A DNA stretch of 64,000 nt from an uncultured Bacteroidales bacterium (GTDB taxonomy: Bacteria > Bacteroidota > Bacteroidia > Bacteroidales > F082). The number at the start of each line of letters is the position of its first letter. The first letter of the stretch is position 1. The stretch lies in NCBI GenBank assembly GCA_947303085.1, contig CAMYXP010000001.1, positions 248,001-312,000 on the forward strand, given 5' to 3'. The notes below the pieces were generated by a model. It was not told where the DNA came from and ran no database searches. It saw only the letters and a program-made list of their open reading frames with translations. A program made the position numbers and the translations under genes. Below are positions 32,835 through 40,600 of this stretch, in pieces.

Positions 32835-33824
32835 TTAAACAATATAAGTTTCTAATATTTTACAATCTTCTAACGCGTTGATTTCCACTTTGTTAATGAT
32901 ATTTGGAATCAGGATGCACTCGCCGATATTGACGATTTCCTCGCCTCCGTCGTATTTCAGGCTGAAGCTTCCGCCAACACTCATCAAAACCACGAAAGAA
33001 TCGAGTTCGGAATAGTCTTTCGCCAACGCCATTTTATTCTCCAAATTTATGAAATTGGTAGTAAAATAAGGGCATTCCACCATCTTCACGGTGGCGTCTT
33101 TCTTGTCGCGTTCGTACTCGGTGCGGTAGTAGTCCTCGTGCTTGTAGTTCAGCGTAAACAGTGACTGCGGGATATGCAGTTCGCGGTACATCCCATGCTG
33201 GTCGATGCGGTCCCAGTCGTAAACGCGGTAGGTGGTGTCGCTGGTCTGTTGAATCTCCGCCACCATGCAGCCAGGGCCGAGGGCGTGAATCCTTCTTGCC
33301 GGGATGAAGAACACGTCGCCGTCGTTAACTTGCTCATAGTTGAGCACTTCTGAGATTTTCTTCTCATAAATAAGCTTCTCTACTTCAGCTTTTGTTACCT
33401 CGCGGTTGAAACCTGAAACTAGCTCAGCGTCTTTGTCGGCATGCATCACATACCACATCTCGGTCTTGCCGTTTTCTAACCCGATCATCTTCGCAATCTC
33501 ATCATCGGGATGCACCTGCACCGAAAGCCATGTCAGAGGGTCGATAATCTTGATTAACAAAGGAAAATTCTCGCCGTATTTGTCGAAAACATTGTCGCCA
33601 ACGAGGTCGCCCATAAAAGTTTCCACAAGGTCGTTTATCTCGTCGCCCTCAAAATTGCCGTTCGCCACCACGCTGTTCTGGCCTTCGACACCCGACAGCA
33701 GCCACATCTCGCCACAGTTCATCATCTTGCCGAAGTCCTTGTGTAGCAATGTCTTAACATTCTGTCCGCCCCAAATCTTCTCCAAATAAATGGGCTGAAA
33801 TTTCAATGGATATAGCACGTTCAT
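32835..33824 (-). CDS. manA: Mannose-6-phosphate isomerase, class I
   Basis: Interconverts mannose 6-phosphate and fructose 6-phosphate, feeding mannose sugars and GDP-mannose synthesis. The ~329-residue product begins LYPLKFQPIYLEKIWGG and has the zinc-site segments WLSVQVHPDD, GKTEMWYVM and the downstream IPARRIHALGPGCMVAEIQQTSDTTYRVYDWDR. Start ATG 33824 is preferred over an upstream TTG. The -7 box TATCTTTG (33852-33845) lies about 20 bases upstream. The only mannose-linked partner in the window is the DPM1-like GT2 at 47270. Confidence 0.93.
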   Translation of the reverse strand: MNVLYPLKFQPIYLEKIWGGQNVKTLLHKDFGKMMNCGEMWLLSGVEGQNSVVANGNFEGDEINDLVETFMGDLVGDNVFDKYGENFPLLIKIIDPLTWLSVQVHPDDEIAKMIGLENGKTEMWYVMHADKDAELVSGFNREVTKAEVEKLIYEKKISEVLNYEQVNDGDVFFIPARRIHALGPGCMVAEIQQTSDTTYRVYDWDRIDQHGMYRELHIPQSLFTLNYKHEDYYRTEYERDKKDATVKMVECPYFTTNFINLENKMALAKDYSELDSFVVLMSVGGSFSLKYDGGEEIVNIGECILIPNIINKVEINALEDCKILETYIV

Positions 33825-33844
33825 TTTAATCAGATTCAAAAATG

Positions 33845-33872
33845 CAAAGATACGAAAAATTTCTTAATTTTG
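33845..33872. promoter_or_regulatory. Divergent -7 boxes for manA and the M20 gene
   Basis: Minus-strand TATCTTTG at 33852-33845 (toward manA) and plus-strand TAATTTTG at 33865-33872 (toward the M20 amidohydrolase) are only 12 bases apart. The two polymerases would compete for the same stretch of DNA. Confidence 0.6.
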
Positions 33873-33891
33873 CGGAATAAAATTTTGAAAA

Positions 33892-34989
33892 ATGCAAAAC
33901 ATAATTGAACTTCGTCACATTCTTCACGAAAATGCTGAGCTTTCGGGCAAAGAGGTGAAGACGAATGCCATTTTAAATGAGTTTCTTGAAAAACTGAATC
34001 CTGATGTACATGTCAGAAACATCGGAGGCAACGGTATTGCTGTGGTTTTCAAAGGGAAGAAGCCGGGGAAACGAATCTTGGTTCGTGGCGATATTGACGC
34101 GCTGAATATCCCTGAGGGAAACCATCACTGCTCGCACCGCTGCGGTCATGATGGACATGCCTCGATTTTGGCAGGATTGGCACAACGATTAAGCGAAAAA
34201 CGCCCTGAAAATGGCGAGATAGTGCTGCTTTTCCAGCCCGCTGAGGAGACCGGACAAGGTGCGAAAGCTGTCATCGCCGACCCGCAGTTCGAACAGATAA
34301 AACCCGACATGGCCTTTGCCTTGCATAACATCCCAGGATACGCGAAAAACAAGATATTATTAAGGAAAGGCTGTTTTGCCGCCGGCTCGCTGGGCTTGAA
34401 ACTCATTTTCGACGGAGTTACGGCCCATGCCTCGCAGCCTGAAACTGGACATAGCCCGCAGCATGTTTTGTCAGCGCTTATTGACATTTTCGGCAAGAAA
34501 GCCGAGATGCTTTGTGATGAAAAACCGCTCACAATGATGACGATGACGCATGCCGTGTTGGGTGAGGAGACCTTCGGTGTGGCACCTGCTCATGCCGAAA
34601 TCTGGCTCACTTTGCGCTCCTACGACAACGAGAAGCTGCAGCATCTCACCGCCGACGTGGTCCAGCTCTGCGCTATGGTTGCCGAGAAGCAGAATTTTGA
34701 GTTTGGAAGCAGCATCCACGAGGCTTTTTCAGCTACAATGAACAACGACGAGGCAGTACTTGTTGTGGAAAACGCTGCCAAATCTTTAAATCTTGATTAT
34801 CAATATCTCGACGAGCCATTCCGCTGGTCGGAGGACTTCGGTCGCTTTGCCGATGTGTGTCCGATTTGCCTGTTCGGATTAGGATGCGGTGAGGAGCATC
34901 TGCCGCTTCACAACCCGGAATATATTTTTGAAGATGAGATAATTGAAACAGGAATTGATATTTTCGCGTCTTTAGTCGTTAGTCTTTAG
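33892..34989 (+). CDS. M20 family amidohydrolase
   Basis: A 365-residue zinc-dependent amidohydrolase of the M20D type, which removes acyl groups from amino acids or splits small amides. Metal-binding motifs: VRGDIDALNIPEGN, HRCGHDGHASIL, and the general base in PAEETGQGA. The dimerisation insert (~170-270) is present and the C-terminal histidine is in EEHLPLHNPEY. The substrate is not predictable. The last residues SLVVSL and the stop TAG are encoded by an AGTCTTT-type heptamer array, so the natural C-terminus has been replaced or extended by repeat sequence. Confidence 0.92.
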   Translation: MQNIIELRHILHENAELSGKEVKTNAILNEFLEKLNPDVHVRNIGGNGIAVVFKGKKPGKRILVRGDIDALNIPEGNHHCSHRCGHDGHASILAGLAQRLSEKRPENGEIVLLFQPAEETGQGAKAVIADPQFEQIKPDMAFALHNIPGYAKNKILLRKGCFAAGSLGLKLIFDGVTAHASQPETGHSPQHVLSALIDIFGKKAEMLCDEKPLTMMTMTHAVLGEETFGVAPAHAEIWLTLRSYDNEKLQHLTADVVQLCAMVAEKQNFEFGSSIHEAFSATMNNDEAVLVVENAAKSLNLDYQYLDEPFRWSEDFGRFADVCPICLFGLGCGEEHLPLHNPEYIFEDEIIETGIDIFASLVVSL

Positions 34990-35012
34990 TTTTTTTTGAC
35001 TAAAGTCTAAAA
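34970..35012. repeat. AGTCTTT-type fold-back array at the M20 gene end
   Basis: GTCTTTAGTCGTTAGTCTTT, a T-run, then GACTAAAGTCT, which pairs back with the left half. It holds the M20 stop codon (34987-34989) and the T-run with TTTG used as -33 of the next promoter. The hairpin plus A-run could also act as a terminator. Confidence 0.72.
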
Positions 35013-35027
35013 AAAATTGTATTTTTG
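34995..35027 (+). promoter_or_regulatory. Promoter of the LOG gene
   Basis: TTTG (34995-34998), a 21-base spacer and TATTTTTG (35020-35027). The start codon follows 13 bases later. The -33 lies inside the heptamer array, so the array appears to have contributed part of a promoter. Confidence 0.75.
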
Positions 35028-35040
35028 CAAAAATTTGACA

Positions 35041-35634
35041 ATGAAAAACATTTGTGTCTTCTGCGGAAGCAGCATGGGCTTCGACGAGCGTTATGAGGAA
35101 GCGGCGGCCAGGCTAGGTGAGGTGTTGGCTGACAACGACTGCACCTTGTATTATGGCGGCGGCAGCGTCGGCTTGATGAACGTCATCGCCAACAAGATGC
35201 TAGAGCGTGGCTGCGATGTCGTGGGCGTGATGCCTGATTTCTTGCTCGCTCACGAAATCGGTCACCCGACTATCACCAAGATGATTCCGACCAAGACAAT
35301 GGCTGAGCGTAAGGACATACTGATGCGCGAATCGGACGCTTTCATCGCTATGCCGGGCGGCTTCGGCACCCTTGATGAGTTTTCGGAAGTGGTTGTCGCT
35401 GACCAACTTCGACTGATGGAGAAGCCGATTGCTCTGTATAACACCCTCGGATATTATGACGATTTGGTTAAATGGATAGACAGGGGAGTTCGCGACGGAT
35501 TCATCCGTGGAGACCATAACAGAAATATCATCGTCACCGACAATCCGAAGGAGCTGTTTGAAAAGATGAAGGATTATAATCCTGTGAAAATGGAGAAATG
35601 GATTCACGATATTAAAAACGAAAAAAATAATTAA
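35041..35634 (+). CDS. LOG family nucleoside 5'-monophosphate phosphoribohydrolase
   Basis: A 197-residue cytoplasmic protein with the LOG/YgdH signature: ICVFCGSSMGFD at the start, YGGGSVGLMNVIAN near residues 38-51, and PGGFGTLDEFSEV (the PGGxGTxxE motif). Such enzymes release the base from cytokinin-type or ordinary nucleoside monophosphates. Many bacterial members are still annotated as lysine decarboxylase, which is wrong. ATG 35041 is chosen because an upstream in-frame start lies in the promoter. It is followed after 5 bases by the kinase-deaminase fusion, suggesting a shared role in nucleotide metabolism. Confidence 0.93.
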   Translation: MKNICVFCGSSMGFDERYEEAAARLGEVLADNDCTLYYGGGSVGLMNVIANKMLERGCDVVGVMPDFLLAHEIGHPTITKMIPTKTMAERKDILMRESDAFIAMPGGFGTLDEFSEVVVADQLRLMEKPIALYNTLGYYDDLVKWIDRGVRDGFIRGDHNRNIIVTDNPKELFEKMKDYNPVKMEKWIHDIKNEKNN

Positions 35635-35639
35635 AAACT

Positions 35640-36677
35640 ATGAATATAATTGGAATTACTGGAACTTTGGGTGCTGGCAAAGGCACGATAGTTGATTATT
35701 TGGTTGATAAAAAAGGCTACGTTCATTACTCGGTGCGCGCTTTCATCGCTGAAGAGGTGAAACGCCGCGGTCTCGAGGTGAATCGCGATACTTTGACGTC
35801 GGTGGCTAACGACCTGCGAGCCAACAACACACCGAGTTACATCACCGACCAGCTCTACGAAAGGGCTTATAACAATGGCAAAGACGCCGTCATCGAGAGC
35901 GTTCGCACGCCGGGCGAGATCAAGTCGTTGCGCTCAAAAGGCAACTTCTATCTTTTTGCCGTCGATGCCGACAGAAGGGTCCGCTACGAACGCATCACGG
36001 AGCGTAAGTCGGAGACCGACTCGGTGAGCTACGAGACTTTTGTTGCCAACGAGGAGCGTGAGATGAGTAATTCCGACCCTAACAAACAGAACCTCGGCGA
36101 GTGCATCCATCAGGCCGACTATGTGTTCCAGAACAACGGCACCATTGAGGAGCTTCATAAGAGGGTGGAAGATGTGCTTGAGGAGATTGAAAGCAAGAAA
36201 TATAAACGTCCTTCGTGGGACGAGTATTTTATGAACATGGCCGACACCGTGGCTGAGCGCGCCACATGTGACCGTGGCCGCAGCGGCTGCGTCATAGTGA
36301 AAGACCGCCAGATTTTGGTGACAGGCTATGTGGGGTCACCGCGCGGACTCCCGCATTGCGACGAGGTCGGACACTTGTTCCGTAAGATGATTCATGCTGA
36401 TGGCCGTATCACGGAACATTGCGTGAGAACGGTGCATGCCGAGCAGAACGCCATCGCCCAGGCAGCACGTCGAGGCATTGCATTGGAAGGTAGTACTTTG
36501 TATTGCCGTATGACACCATGCCGTACTTGCGCGATGTTGATAATCAATTGCGGTATCGTACGCGTGGTGTGCCAGCGAAAATATCACGACGGAGCCGAGT
36601 CGGAGGAGATGTTCCGTCAAGCCGGCATCAAGCTGGAGTACGTTTACGACGAGGTTCAGACGTACGAGAGACAATAA
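35640..36677 (+). CDS. P-loop kinase / dCMP deaminase fusion protein
   Basis: 345 residues in two domains. N-terminal (~1-185): a nucleotide-kinase-like P-loop domain with GTLGAGKGT (residues 7-15), related to dNMP or dephospho-CoA kinases. C-terminal (~190-340): a deoxycytidylate deaminase with zinc motif VHAEQNAI and MTPCRTCAML, plus CDRGRSGCVIVKDRQ. Conversion of dCMP to dUMP is expected for the second domain. The PLK-DCD order resembles antiphage deaminases such as AvcD, though those are longer; a housekeeping role is equally possible. Its stop TAA is part of a GGATAAG array. Co-transcribed with LOG (5 bases apart). Confidence 0.88.
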   Translation: MNIIGITGTLGAGKGTIVDYLVDKKGYVHYSVRAFIAEEVKRRGLEVNRDTLTSVANDLRANNTPSYITDQLYERAYNNGKDAVIESVRTPGEIKSLRSKGNFYLFAVDADRRVRYERITERKSETDSVSYETFVANEEREMSNSDPNKQNLGECIHQADYVFQNNGTIEELHKRVEDVLEEIESKKYKRPSWDEYFMNMADTVAERATCDRGRSGCVIVKDRQILVTGYVGSPRGLPHCDEVGHLFRKMIHADGRITEHCVRTVHAEQNAIAQAARRGIALEGSTLYCRMTPCRTCAMLIINCGIVRVVCQRKYHDGAESEEMFRQAGIKLEYVYDEVQTYERQ

Positions 36678-36756
36678 GGATAAGAAAGGATAAGAAGGAT
36701 AAGCTTATCAGCCAAAGGTGATAATCCTTCTTATCAGCGAAGCGCTTATCTTCTAT
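36675..36756. repeat. GGATAAG array holding two convergent stop codons
   Basis: GGATAAG units repeated three times, then reverse-type TTATC units, folding back into a hairpin. It contains the stop codon of the fusion gene (36675-36677) and that of pdxA (TAA, 36748-36746). The stretch 36730-36750 (two GATAAG around CGCTTCGCT on the minus strand) is an exact inverted copy of 8161-8181. Confidence 0.8.
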
Positions 36757-37759
36757 TATTAAGGATATCAATCGCAAGATATATCGCGTGCCTCATTGCA
36801 TCGGGGTCCGCGATATTTTTATTCGCTATGTCGTAGCCGGTGCCGTGTGTGGTGGAGGTGCGCACTATCGGCAAGCCCGCGGTGAAGCTGGCGCCGCCGT
36901 CGACGGCGAGGACGCGGAACGGAGTGAGACCCTGGTCGTGGTACATGCTCAGGATGCCGTCGTATTTGCGCCATGCGTCAGAGCCGAAGAAACCGTCGGC
37001 AGGGAACGGGCCGAATGCCATAATGCCTTGAGATTTAGCTACTTCCATCGCCGGCTGAATGATTTCCTTTTCCTCGCTTCCCATGATGCTGTTGTCGCCC
37101 GCATGCGGATTCAGTCCGAGGACGGCGATTTTCGGTGCCACGATGTTGAAATCCTTGACCAAAGAGTTGTTTATGAGTTTTAACTTCTTGATAATTAATT
37201 CTTTATTGATGGCGTGCGGCACGTCTTTCAGCGGCAGGTGATTGGTCACGAAACCAACGCGCAGATTCTCCCAAACGAGCAATGTAATGTATTCATTTTC
37301 AGGGAAAAACGACTTGATGTAATCGGTCTGGCCGTTGAATTTGTATTGTTCCGACTGGATATTGCTTTTGTTGATTGGAGCCGTCACCATGGCATCGATG
37401 AGGCCATTGCGGAGGTCGTTGGTCGCGAGCTTGAGCGCGGCAAATGACGCTTTCCCAGCGATCGGGGTGGAAAAGCCGGGTTCGACCTTCAGCTCCTCGT
37501 CGGTGTGGTTGATGATGTTGATGCGTTTGGGCTGTGCCTGCGACGCGTCGCGGATCACGGAATAAGACATCTCTTCCATGCCGAAATTTTTCTTGTAGTA
37601 AGAAAAAACTTTCGACTGTCCGTAAATAATCGGGATGAACGATTCGAGTATGCGTGAGTCGGATAAAACCTTGAGAATAACTTCGTAACCAATTCCGTTG
37701 ATGTCACCTTGGGTGATACCAATTTTAGGAAGATTCGATGTCTTAAATTGTGGTGTCAT
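36746..37759 (-). CDS. pdxA: 4-hydroxythreonine-4-phosphate dehydrogenase
   Basis: PdxA oxidises 4-phosphohydroxy-L-threonine in pyridoxal phosphate synthesis. The ~337-residue product has IGITQGDINGIGYEVILK at its start, VTAPINKSNIQ in the middle, NPHAGDNSIMGSEE, and DGILSMYHDQGLTPFR near the metal-binding C-terminal part. ATG 37759 is chosen because a near-perfect promoter at 37783-37814 lies upstream; a longer in-frame ATG precedes that promoter. The closing codons AGA AGA TAA and the stop are GATAAG repeat sequence. Confidence 0.94.
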   Translation of the reverse strand: MTPQFKTSNLPKIGITQGDINGIGYEVILKVLSDSRILESFIPIIYGQSKVFSYYKKNFGMEEMSYSVIRDASQAQPKRINIINHTDEELKVEPGFSTPIAGKASFAALKLATNDLRNGLIDAMVTAPINKSNIQSEQYKFNGQTDYIKSFFPENEYITLLVWENLRVGFVTNHLPLKDVPHAINKELIIKKLKLINNSLVKDFNIVAPKIAVLGLNPHAGDNSIMGSEEKEIIQPAMEVAKSQGIMAFGPFPADGFFGSDAWRKYDGILSMYHDQGLTPFRVLAVDGGASFTAGLPIVRTSTTHGTGYDIANKNIADPDAMRHAIYLAIDILNNRR

Positions 37760-37782
37760 AAGGAAAGCTCGTTTTGAAGCGT

Positions 37783-37814
37783 CAAAGGTAGGAATTATTT
37801 TTTGAAAATCCAAA
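37783..37814 (-). promoter_or_regulatory. Promoter of pdxA
   Basis: Minus-strand TTTG (37814-37811), a 20-base spacer and TACCTTTG (37790-37783): a close match to the Bacteroidota consensus. It decides the start codon of pdxA at 37759. Confidence 0.82.
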
Positions 37815-37862
37815 TATTTTTTAATAAATTTTTAAAAATCAATTATTTATGTGAAAATTTAG

Positions 37863-37870
37863 TAACTTTG
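37863..37870 (+). promoter_or_regulatory. -7 box 4 bases before the murF-alr start codon
   Basis: TAACTTTG, then CGAT, then ATG at 37875. Same geometry as at 20372, 22614 and 62808. No -33 TTTG is seen. Confidence 0.6.
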
Positions 37871-37874
37871 CGAT

Positions 37875-40475
37875 ATGCAAAATGAAGGTTATACAATAAA
37901 TCAGATAGCCTCAATAGTTGGAGGTCAAATAATTGGTAATCAATCAGATACAATTATTGTTAAGGATATTTTATTTGACAGCAGATTGTTGATTGATGCA
38001 GAAAACACGTTGTTTTTCGCGCTGTCCAGCGGCAGAAACGACGGCCATAAATATATCGCAGAATTGTATGAAAAAGGTGTTCGCGCCTTTGTTATCAACG
38101 AAAATTTTAATGAAAATTACGTGGAGAAGCGATTAATCGTGTCTCCACATTACCCCGATGCAGCGTTTATCGTTGTCGATGACACCCTTTCCGCATTGCA
38201 AAAATTGGCAGCCCATCATCGTGCGAAATTCAATATTCCAGTGGTCGGAATAACCGGCAGCAACGGCAAAACGGTGGTTAAGGAATGGCTGTATCAGATT
38301 TTGTCGCCCTCGATGTCGGTGTGCCGCAGTCCGAAGAGCTACAACTCGCAGATCGGCGTGCCTTTGTCGGTGTGGCAAATGGATTCGTCGCACGAGATAG
38401 CGCTTTTCGAGGCGGGAATCTCGCGTCCGGGTGAGATGGAAAAATTGCGTGAGATTATAAAGCCGACGATAGGAGTTTTCACAAATATCGGCGCCGCTCA
38501 TGGCAAGAATTTCAAGAGTGTTCAGGAGAAAATCGAGGAGAAACTGAAACTCTTTAATGGCGCCAGCCTTAAGGGCCTTAAAGCCATTAAGGGCCTTAAA
38601 GCCGTTAATGAGGGCGCCGTTGTATACTGCTCTGATAATCAAGAAATTGCTTCAGCAATTTCTGTTGAAAAAATTCCTGCCTTCTCCTGGAGCAAGCACG
38701 ATAAAAATGCCGATTTGTTTGTTTCATCGATTGAGATTTCGGAGAACTCAAAGATTTCGGCGCTTTTCAAAGGCAAAAAAATCGCCATCACCATCCCATT
38801 CATCGACAATGCCTCCATCGAAAACGCCATCAATTGCTGGTGCGTGGCGCTGTTGCTGGGTGTCCCGAACGATGTCATAGCTGAGCGTATGGCACATCTT
38901 GAGGCTGTGGAGATGCGTATGGAACTCAAGGCTGGTGTTCGTAACTGTCAGATTATCAATGATTCGTATAATAACGACAGAAACGCTCTCGTCATCGCCC
39001 TCGACTTCATGAACGCGCAGCATCACGACAACAAGGTGCTGATTCTTTCCGATATCCTCCAAAGCGAACTAAAAGAAGAAGACCTCTACAAAAATATCGC
39101 GCAACTTATTGAAAATAAAGGTGTTGATACATTCATCGGAATCGGTCCCGCCTTATGCTCGTCATTTCGAGCGGAACGAAGTGGAGTCGAGAAATCCTCC
39201 ACCAACGGATTGTCATTAAATAAAAAAATAACCTCATATTTTTACACTTCGACCGCTGATTTCCTCGCAAATCATCCGATGAAAATGTTTGAGAATCAGA
39301 TAATTCTTCTCAAAGGCGCACGTAGCTTCGAGTTCGAGCGTATCATGAAGGTGCTCCAGCAGAAATCGCATGAGACGGTATTGGAAATCAACCTCGATAA
39401 CCTCGTCAAAAACCTCAACTATTATCGTGGAAAGCTGAAGAAAGACACCAAGATGATGGTGATGGTCAAGGCATTTGCCTACGGCAGTGGCAACTATGAG
39501 GTTTCAAATGTTCTTGCTTTCCATCATGTTGATTATCTTACAGTTGCGTATGCCGATGAAGGTGTGGAGCTGCGCAACAAAGGTATAAAACTGCCAATCA
39601 TGGTGATGACGCCTGAGACAAATACATTTGATATTATCATCAAACACGGACTTGAGCCGGATATTTACAGTTTCCGTTGTCTGTCGCAGCTTGAAGACGC
39701 TATAAATCAATTGGATACAGAGTTAAAAGAACCTGTCGGCATTCATATTAAAGTCGACACCGGCATGCATCGTCTGGGTTTCTTGCCAGATGAAATAGAC
39801 ACTTTGATTGAGCGTATCAAAGCTAATCCGAAACTCAAAATCATGAGTGTTTTCTCGCATTTCGCGACAAGCGACATGCCTGAGGAAAGCGATTTTGTGA
39901 TGCATCAGGTGAAGCAGTTTGAGATGATGAGCCAAAAGATTGTGGCGGCGTTCCCTTACAAGATAATGCGTCATCTTCTGAATACCGCCGGCATCTCGCG
40001 ATTCACTGAGTATCAATACGATATGGTGCGTCTGGGTATTGGCGTTTACGGCGTGGCGGTCTGTGATGAAGACCGTGGCAAACTGCACAACGTGATGTCG
40101 CTTAAGACGACCATAAAACAAATTAAAGAATACGGATCAGGCGAGACAATAGGTTACGGTCGCCACGGAAAGATTACGAAACCTTCAAGAATAGCTGTTG
40201 TTCCTATAGGTTACGCCGATGGCTTGCGCCGACAGCTCGGCAACGGCAATGCCTGTTTTTGGGTCAACGGCAAGGCGGCACCTATCATTGGAAACATCTG
40301 TATGGACCTCACCATGATCGACGTCACCGGCATCGACTGTCAGGAAGATGACACAGCCGTGCTCTTCGACGACAATCATCCGATTGAAATCATAGCGGAA
40401 GCCTGCGACACGATTCCGTATGAAATCATGACGCGAATCTCACAAAGGGTTAAGAGAATCTACGTTAAAGAATAG
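37875..40475 (+). CDS. murF: MurF-Alr fusion: D-Ala-D-Ala-adding enzyme and alanine racemase
   Basis: 866 residues. The N-terminal MurF part (~1-500) joins D-Ala-D-Ala to UDP-MurNAc-tripeptide: VVGITGSNGKTVVKEWL is the ATP loop, followed by YNSQIGVPLSVW and INDSYNNDRNALVIALDFM. The C-terminal Alr part (~505-866) makes D-alanine: VMVKAFAYGSGNYEV holds the PLP lysine (normally KANAYG) and RLGIGVYGV and GNICMDLTMIDV close the fold. The fusion is known in Bacteroidota. Two repeat-derived insertions are read in frame: LKGLKAIKGLKAV (~231-243) and SSFRAERSGVEKSSTNG (~430-446). Only the second matches a peptide elsewhere in the window. They sit in the middle and C-terminal parts of MurF, away from the ATP loop. 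Confidence 0.95.
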   Translation: MQNEGYTINQIASIVGGQIIGNQSDTIIVKDILFDSRLLIDAENTLFFALSSGRNDGHKYIAELYEKGVRAFVINENFNENYVEKRLIVSPHYPDAAFIVVDDTLSALQKLAAHHRAKFNIPVVGITGSNGKTVVKEWLYQILSPSMSVCRSPKSYNSQIGVPLSVWQMDSSHEIALFEAGISRPGEMEKLREIIKPTIGVFTNIGAAHGKNFKSVQEKIEEKLKLFNGASLKGLKAIKGLKAVNEGAVVYCSDNQEIASAISVEKIPAFSWSKHDKNADLFVSSIEISENSKISALFKGKKIAITIPFIDNASIENAINCWCVALLLGVPNDVIAERMAHLEAVEMRMELKAGVRNCQIINDSYNNDRNALVIALDFMNAQHHDNKVLILSDILQSELKEEDLYKNIAQLIENKGVDTFIGIGPALCSSFRAERSGVEKSSTNGLSLNKKITSYFYTSTADFLANHPMKMFENQIILLKGARSFEFERIMKVLQQKSHETVLEINLDNLVKNLNYYRGKLKKDTKMMVMVKAFAYGSGNYEVSNVLAFHHVDYLTVAYADEGVELRNKGIKLPIMVMTPETNTFDIIIKHGLEPDIYSFRCLSQLEDAINQLDTELKEPVGIHIKVDTGMHRLGFLPDEIDTLIERIKANPKLKIMSVFSHFATSDMPEESDFVMHQVKQFEMMSQKIVAAFPYKIMRHLLNTAGISRFTEYQYDMVRLGIGVYGVAVCDEDRGKLHNVMSLKTTIKQIKEYGSGETIGYGRHGKITKPSRIAVVPIGYADGLRRQLGNGNACFWVNGKAAPIIGNICMDLTMIDVTGIDCQEDDTAVLFDDNHPIEIIAEACDTIPYEIMTRISQRVKRIYVKE
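38571..38606. repeat. In-frame 18-bp tandem repeat in murF-alr
   Basis: AAGGGCCTTAAAGCCATT is followed directly by AAGGGCCTTAAAGCCGTT, one base different. Each unit adds six residues (KGLKAI, KGLKAV). GGCGCC sites flank the region on both sides. Confidence 0.85.
39160..39206. repeat. One arm of the CGTCATTTCGA element inside murF-alr
   Basis: CGTCATTTCGAGCGGAACGA followed by AGTGGAGTCGAGAAATCCTCC is read in frame as SFRAERSGVEKSST. It is the same arm, orientation and frame as in the ComEA-like gene, where it gives SFRAQRSGVEKSST. Only one arm is present here. Confidence 0.85.
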
Positions 40476-40484
40476 CCCCCTACC

Positions 40485-40591
40485 CGTCATTTCGACTGGA
40501 GCGGAGCGGAATGGAGAAATCTCCTGCGAACAGATTAGTTGCTTTATCGCAGGAGATTTCTCGACTTCACTTCGTTTCGCTCGAAATGACG
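40485..40591. repeat. Complete palindromic element between convergent genes
   Basis: 107 bp bounded by CGTCATTTCGA on the left and its complement TCGAAATGACG on the right. An inner pair GGAGAAATCTCCTGCGA / TCGCAGGAGATTTCTC makes a long hairpin. It lies between murF-alr and the endonuclease-like gene and could stop transcription from both sides, though there is no clean U-tract. Confidence 0.85.
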
Positions 40592-40600
40592 CTGTGTAAG

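Noticed and set aside
37759..37813. Longer start for pdxA at 37813
   Set aside because: It would place the start codon upstream of a near-perfect promoter (TTTG-N20-TACCTTTG).
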